Source: Branchiostoma belcheri
Lineage: Eukaryota > Chordata > Leptocardii > Amphioxiformes > Branchiostomatidae
Direction: 5' to 3'
Assembly (NCBI RefSeq): GCF_001625305.1
Contig: NW_017804109.1
Location: forward strand, 179,625 to 243,624
DNA: 64,000 bases
Part shown: positions 63,738-64,000 of the stretch, one piece after another
Layout: every line of letters begins with the position of its first letter
Position numbering within the stretch: the stretch's first letter is position 1
Made by a program: the position numbers and the translations under genes
Notes under the pieces: model-generated
What the model was told of the DNA's origin: nothing
The model's database searches: none
The model's input: only the letters and a program-made list of their open reading frames with translations

Positions 63738-63817
<80 letters not shown>
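63642..63817 (+). repeat. Compound (TG)n/(CG)7 microsatellite
   Basis: Long TG tracts with TATG interruptions, and a 14-bp perfect GC alternation at 63739-63752 in the centre. Alternating purine-pyrimidine over about 170 bp is favourable for Z-DNA. Confidence 0.95.
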
Positions 63818-63818
<1 letters not shown>

Positions 63819-63978
63819 CCGCACATTTGTCTCGTCCGAAGATGGCCATTGCCTATGGCGACACCACTTTATATAAATATGTATTTAGCATTGCATACCT
63901 TAGACCTGATGTTAGACTTTCTTTAATATTATTATTTTTACCTTCGCCAAGAAGGTTATGTTTTCAGAGGCGTTCGTG

Positions 63979-64000
63979 TATGTGTGTGTGTGTGTGTGTG
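63979..64000 (+). repeat. (TG)n microsatellite at window edge
   Basis: A TG run continues past the right end of the window. It follows CCTTCGCCAAGAAGGTTATG, a short palindromic lead that may be part of a repeat. Confidence 0.85.

Noticed and set aside
63493-63926. Frames of alternating Thr-His or Cys-Val
   Set aside because: Translations of the TG microsatellite, not proteins.

Overview
This is a eukaryotic, intron-rich window, most likely from a lancelet (Branchiostoma-like invertebrate chordate). That is inferred from chordate-like proteins with GT-AG introns, a gene resembling invertebrate Mextli, and dense short mobile elements: tRNA-derived SINEs, LINE 3' ends ending in ACAGAT repeats, and foldback MITEs with 8-9 bp target duplications. 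I worked from sequence alone. All names rest on recognised protein motifs and on exon phases that join correctly, not on a database search.

Layout from left to right. (1) 305-484 (+): last exon (TM4) of a Cys-loop receptor whose body lies off the left edge. (2) 3353-4129 (-): TMEM70-like mitochondrial ATP-synthase assembly protein, head to head with (3) DPM1, 4991-10059 (+), nine exons, complete. (4) KCTD19-like, 14414-20892 (-), whose first coding exon is 3.2 kb and holds three BTB units; three small exons complete it. (5) Glycine-receptor-like anion channel, 26179-47964 (+), a second Cys-loop receptor with exon phases like vertebrate GLRA genes, but with an extra exon that puts eight cysteines into ligand-binding loop C. 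(6) Mextli-like eIF4E-binding protein, 51957-61731 (-), twelve coding exons plus a 5' UTR exon at 63116, with a MIF4G-like region, a KH-like domain and a C-terminal eIF4E-binding motif. The remainder is intron and intergenic DNA with many repeats.

The genes look like independent housekeeping or signalling genes, not an operon or one system. The two Cys-loop receptors are probably dispersed tandem paralogues enclosing TMEM70, DPM1 and KCTD19. The most notable observations are: the Cys-rich loop C exon and a cysteine at pore position 2' of the receptor; a chordate Mextli candidate with a KH-like fold lacking GXXG; and four places in three genes where a piece of exon with its splice junction was tandemly copied next to the functional exon.
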